Shown: one piece after another, positions 61,662 through 64,000 of the stretch
Position numbering within the stretch: position 1 is the stretch's first letter
Layout of the letters: each line of letters begins with the position of its first letter
DNA from: Euglena gracilis
Taxonomy: Eukaryota; Euglenida; Euglenophyceae; Euglenales
Reading direction: 5' to 3'
DNA length: 64,000 nucleotides
Assembly (NCBI GenBank): GCA_039621445.1
Contig: CP154954.1
Span: 53,828,155-53,892,154, forward strand
Notes under the pieces: generated by a model
What the model was told of the DNA's origin: nothing
Databases searched by the model: none
What the model saw: the letters and a program-made list of their open reading frames with translations, nothing else
Made by a program: the position numbers and the translations under genes

Positions 61662-63034
61662 AAAATCTGGGAAATGTCAAAAGATATGACTCAGCCTTCA
61701 GGGCCTTGGTGGGCCAGTTGTTGCACAAAGGGGTGCCCCTGCAGGACTGCACAGTCCACAAGATGGCTGAAGCCATCCTTGATTTGGCTGCCCACAGCCT
61801 CAACACTGCACGAAATGCATATGCAGCAGCTTTATTACTCCCAGGTTTTGGGTCATTGAGGTTTTCCCCTCTTTTGTCTCCATTGAAAAGGAAGTGGAAT
61901 TCCAATGTCTGCAAGTATGCCCATTTTTGGGACCCCACTGATTTGCTAGACAACATCAGCAGAAATTCAAAACCCCTCTCAGAACTGTCTGTGAAAGAGC
62001 TCAGAAACAGACTCATCATCTGTTGGAGGCTTCTGGCCCTCCACAGGGGGGTTGATTTAGCCAGGACACAGCGAAAAATCAGTTTCGTGGGAGAAAAAAT
62101 TTTCATTTTGTTACAAAGGAAAGGGTGGCAATTCCCCAGATGGGAGGAAGTTTTGAATTTACCACACAGCCCCCTCATCAGCCCTTGGCATTTATTGAAA
62201 GAGTATGTGGAAAGGACAGCCCACATGGTTGGGCACAAAAATAATTTGTTATGGTCTTTGGATGGCAAAAGACCTTTGACATCAGAAAGAGTGAATTCCC
62301 TTACAAGAGAAATTCTGCAAGAGGGGGGTGTGGACACCACCCATTGGAAACCCCACAGCACCAGAGGGGCTGGGGTTTTATGGTGGAAAAATGCTGGTTT
62401 ACAAGTGGAAGAAGTCCAGCAATTGGGTCAGTGGAAAAATTTTGGGGCCTTCCAAGCTCATTATTTGAGGCTGGGTGTCGTTTCAAAAATTCAAAAAATT
62501 ATGGCCCAAAGGGGGGTGCTCAGTACCTCACCATCTCGCAGTGCGGAGCCCGAATGGTCTCGGACTCCCACGACAGAGGAAGGGGGAGGAAGGGACCAAG
62601 AGGGCGAAGCACAAGAAGATGGTGAGCCCAACCCTCCCACCCAAAAAATCAGCAGAAAAAGAAAAACATCCCAGCCAGAAAGGGGACCCCCATCCAAGCC
62701 CCAACCGCCCACCCAGAAAAACACCAGAAAGAGACCGCCATCCCCATCAGGGGGGGGGGCCCCCACCAAGCAACCATGTGTGAGGGGGGGGGGCGTGGCC
62801 ACGACGGTTCCACTTCGCCAAGGTGTCGGACGAGGCCTCATCATCGCCAACTCCGGCAACAAAGGCGCAGTAAGAAGCACCCCCCGCGCACGCACAAACA
62901 CACCAGAACAGAACAGCCGGCAAGGAAAGCAGGACCTCACCATCTTCTTGTGCTTCGCCCTCTTGGTCCCTTCCTCCCCCTTCCTCTGTCGTGGGAGTCC
63001 GAGACACCGAGGGCGAAGCACAAAGACCATGTGA
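61637..63034 (+). CDS. DIRS ORF3, tyrosine recombinase
   Basis: The likely start ATG (61637) overlaps the end of ORF2 by 25 nt in another frame. The core has the box I Arg in LLALHRGVDLARTQR, the H-x-x-R box in KPHSTRGAGVLWW, the following Trp in LGQWKNFGAFQ, and the nucleophile Tyr in AHYLRLGV. After residue 290 a basic Pro/Lys-rich tail runs through the internal complementary region and right inverted repeat to 63034. Integrates the circular DNA intermediate. All catalytic residues are present. Confidence 0.9.
   Translation: MSSIDTYIKNLGNVKRYDSAFRALVGQLLHKGVPLQDCTVHKMAEAILDLAAHSLNTARNAYAAALLLPGFGSLRFSPLLSPLKRKWNSNVCKYAHFWDPTDLLDNISRNSKPLSELSVKELRNRLIICWRLLALHRGVDLARTQRKISFVGEKIFILLQRKGWQFPRWEEVLNLPHSPLISPWHLLKEYVERTAHMVGHKNNLLWSLDGKRPLTSERVNSLTREILQEGGVDTTHWKPHSTRGAGVLWWKNAGLQVEEVQQLGQWKNFGAFQAHYLRLGVVSKIQKIMAQRGVLSTSPSRSAEPEWSRTPTTEEGGGRDQEGEAQEDGEPNPPTQKISRKRKTSQPERGPPSKPQPPTQKNTRKRPPSPSGGGAPTKQPCVRGGGVATTVPLRQGVGRGLIIANSGNKGAVRSTPRARTNTPEQNSRQGKQDLTIFLCFALLVPSSPFLCRGSPRHRGRSTKTM
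62526..62626. repeat. DIRS internal complementary region
   Basis: 62526-62559 is complementary to the left tip and 62557-62626 to the right tip (62936-63005, 70 of 70 by eye). It reads through the junction GTCTCGGACTCC / CGAATGGTC, giving a template for circle formation. Confidence 0.92.
62846..62942. repeat. DIRS right inverted terminal repeat
   Basis: Inverted copy of 42093-42190, including GCACCCCCCGCGCACGCAC. Confidence 0.9.
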
Positions 63035-63400
63035 GGCCATGCCTTGCTCGCCGGCGGTGTTGTTTGGATTGTTTGGGTGCGCTGGGTTAGGAGGTCCCGC
63101 TTAGTGCCTTTTTTCGCCGGAGTTGGCTGATTCTTAATTTGCCCTTCGACAACCCAGAAGAAAGGAACTTCAATTCAAAGAAGCTGCTTATTGAATTTCA
63201 AAGAATTGAACCAATCGAATTATCCGGAAGGTGACACTCGTGGAGAATATCGAATCCAATTTTGTTGACATATTCAAGACTTCAATGAGAAATGCAATTG
63301 TCAACACGAAGAAGAGCGTCGCTGAACAACAAGAACTGGCTGCAGCCACAGCTGGACGACCTGACGGCGCGGTGCAACCGTGGCGATCCGTGGCTGTCGA
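63006..63400 (+). mobile_element. Second DIRS-like element, 5' leader and ORF1 start
   Basis: Shares CCGGAGTTGGCTGATTC and a following CCCTTCGAC with the leader of the first DIRS (42180-42215). An ORF from 63231 (NFVDIFKTSMRNAIVNTKKS) may be its Gag start. It stops being DIRS-like at about 63400, where the minus-strand RT begins. Confidence 0.55.
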
Positions 63401-64000
63401 TTTTGAACCCAGAATCCAGCAAATCTTTGACAACTCTGTCCAGGTGATTTTGCAATGTGTTTTGGGTGGGGGCCACCAGCAAAATGTCGTCCAGGTAAAT
63501 ATACACCTGGATGCCCCTTTTTCTCCACAGCTTTTCGAACGTTTTCATCACCGACATGAAGATTTGGGGCATTATATTTAGCCCAAAGCAGCCTGTTTGA
63601 AATTCCCAGGTCTGCCCCCCCACCTGATGCCTTAAAAATGGCTTTAGGCCTGGACTTACTGGAATATGAAAATAGGCATCCTTTAGGTCTATTTTGGCTG
63701 CCCAGTGGCCTTTTTCCAAAACTGGAAAAATGTGCTGGATGTGATCCAGCCTGAAAGGTTTTGCTTGAAACTGCAGATTTATTTCTCTGCAGTCGCTGAT
63801 CATTCTCCACTTGGTTGTTCCCCCATCTGGTTTTGAAATTAAAAACCATGGGATCAAATGTTGGGTTTTTGAATCCCAAACCCGTTTCACTGCCCCAGTT
63901 TTTTTGTAATCCAGTAGGATTTTTTCTGCCTGGTTCAGGTCCAGATTGGCTCTGGGTTTTGGGTGGGTGTACAATTTTGGGGGATTTACCCAGGGGGGTT
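63400..64000 (-). pseudogene. Second DIRS-like element, reverse transcriptase fragment
   Basis: On the minus strand from the window edge: NQAEKILLDYKKTGAVKRVW, WRMISDCREINLQF, KIDLKDAYFHIPVS, IYLDDILLVAP. It parallels the first DIRS RT residue for residue but is clearly diverged. It is cut near 63400, just after DLLDSGFKIDS, and joined head to head with a leader of similar type. The 5' part lies beyond the window. Confidence 0.85.

Larger units (their letters stand above)
42069..63005 (+). mobile_element. DIRS-type tyrosine-recombinase retrotransposon
   Basis: Carries a Gag-like ORF, an RT/RNase H/methyltransferase-like ORF and a tyrosine recombinase ORF, all on the + strand. Inverted terminal repeats lie at 42093-42190 and 62846-62942. 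The internal complementary region at 62526-62626 is complementary both to the left tip (42069-42103) and to the right tip (62936-63005), and joins them at a shared GAC, as a circle junction would. These are the diagnostic features of DIRS elements, which integrate through a recombinase and make no target duplication. Without the nested LTR element (16.34 kb with one target copy) it would be about 4.6 kb. Confidence 0.92.

Overview
This is nuclear DNA of a microbial eukaryote. The host genes are GC-rich exons separated by GT-AG introns, and most of the rest is small inverted-repeat transposons with long C-runs and G-runs. Several introns of one conserved gene do not fit GT-AG. They begin CAG and end CTG, have complementary ends, and two of them are transposon copies with perfect 8-bp target duplications inside exons. 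This is the architecture reported for nonconventional introns of euglenids, so a euglenid (Euglenozoa) is my best guess. It is inferred from intron structure only, not from a marker gene.

Layout. 1-3.0 kb: C/G-run repeats, a 490-bp inverted-repeat element and an (AT)n tract. 3.05-4.17 kb: C-terminal exons of the DNA polymerase alpha catalytic subunit. 4.2-11.9 kb: nested MITEs with two small unassigned exon sets (6.86-7.14 and 8.5-9.24 kb). 11.9-14.9 kb: an RRM RNA-binding protein gene. 15-22.3 kb: MITEs, a 1.4-kb element with subterminal repeats, and scattered unassigned exons. 22.65-40.5 kb: a cytoplasmic dynein-2 intermediate chain gene (WDR34/DYNC2I2 type) spread over about 18 kb. One 7-kb intron of it holds a decayed hAT transposase gene whose end matches one of the MITE families. 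41.3-42.07 kb: a short unassigned ORF.

42.07-63.0 kb is one DIRS-type tyrosine-recombinase retrotransposon (+ strand; inverted terminal repeats, internal complementary region, RT-RNase H-methyltransferase-like ORF, recombinase ORF). A 16.3-kb Ty3/gypsy-type chromodomain LTR retrotransposon (- strand) has inserted into it. The LTR element has 308-bp LTRs that look identical, a 5-bp target duplication AAATC, PBS, PPT, a large gag, a pol broken by three frameshifts, and an extra intact 1839-codon ORF between integrase and the 3' LTR. The last kilobase holds parts of a second DIRS-like element joined head to head.

The most interesting theme is the link between hAT-like transposons (CAGG...CCTG ends, 8-bp target duplications) and introns. 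Two MITEs sit inside conserved WD40 exons, and removing the element plus one target copy restores the frame exactly. Three nucleotides before CAG plus five after CTG, the reported nonconventional intron borders, equals the 8-bp duplication. The window therefore seems to show the birth of such introns, their decay, and a relative of the transposase that could spread them.
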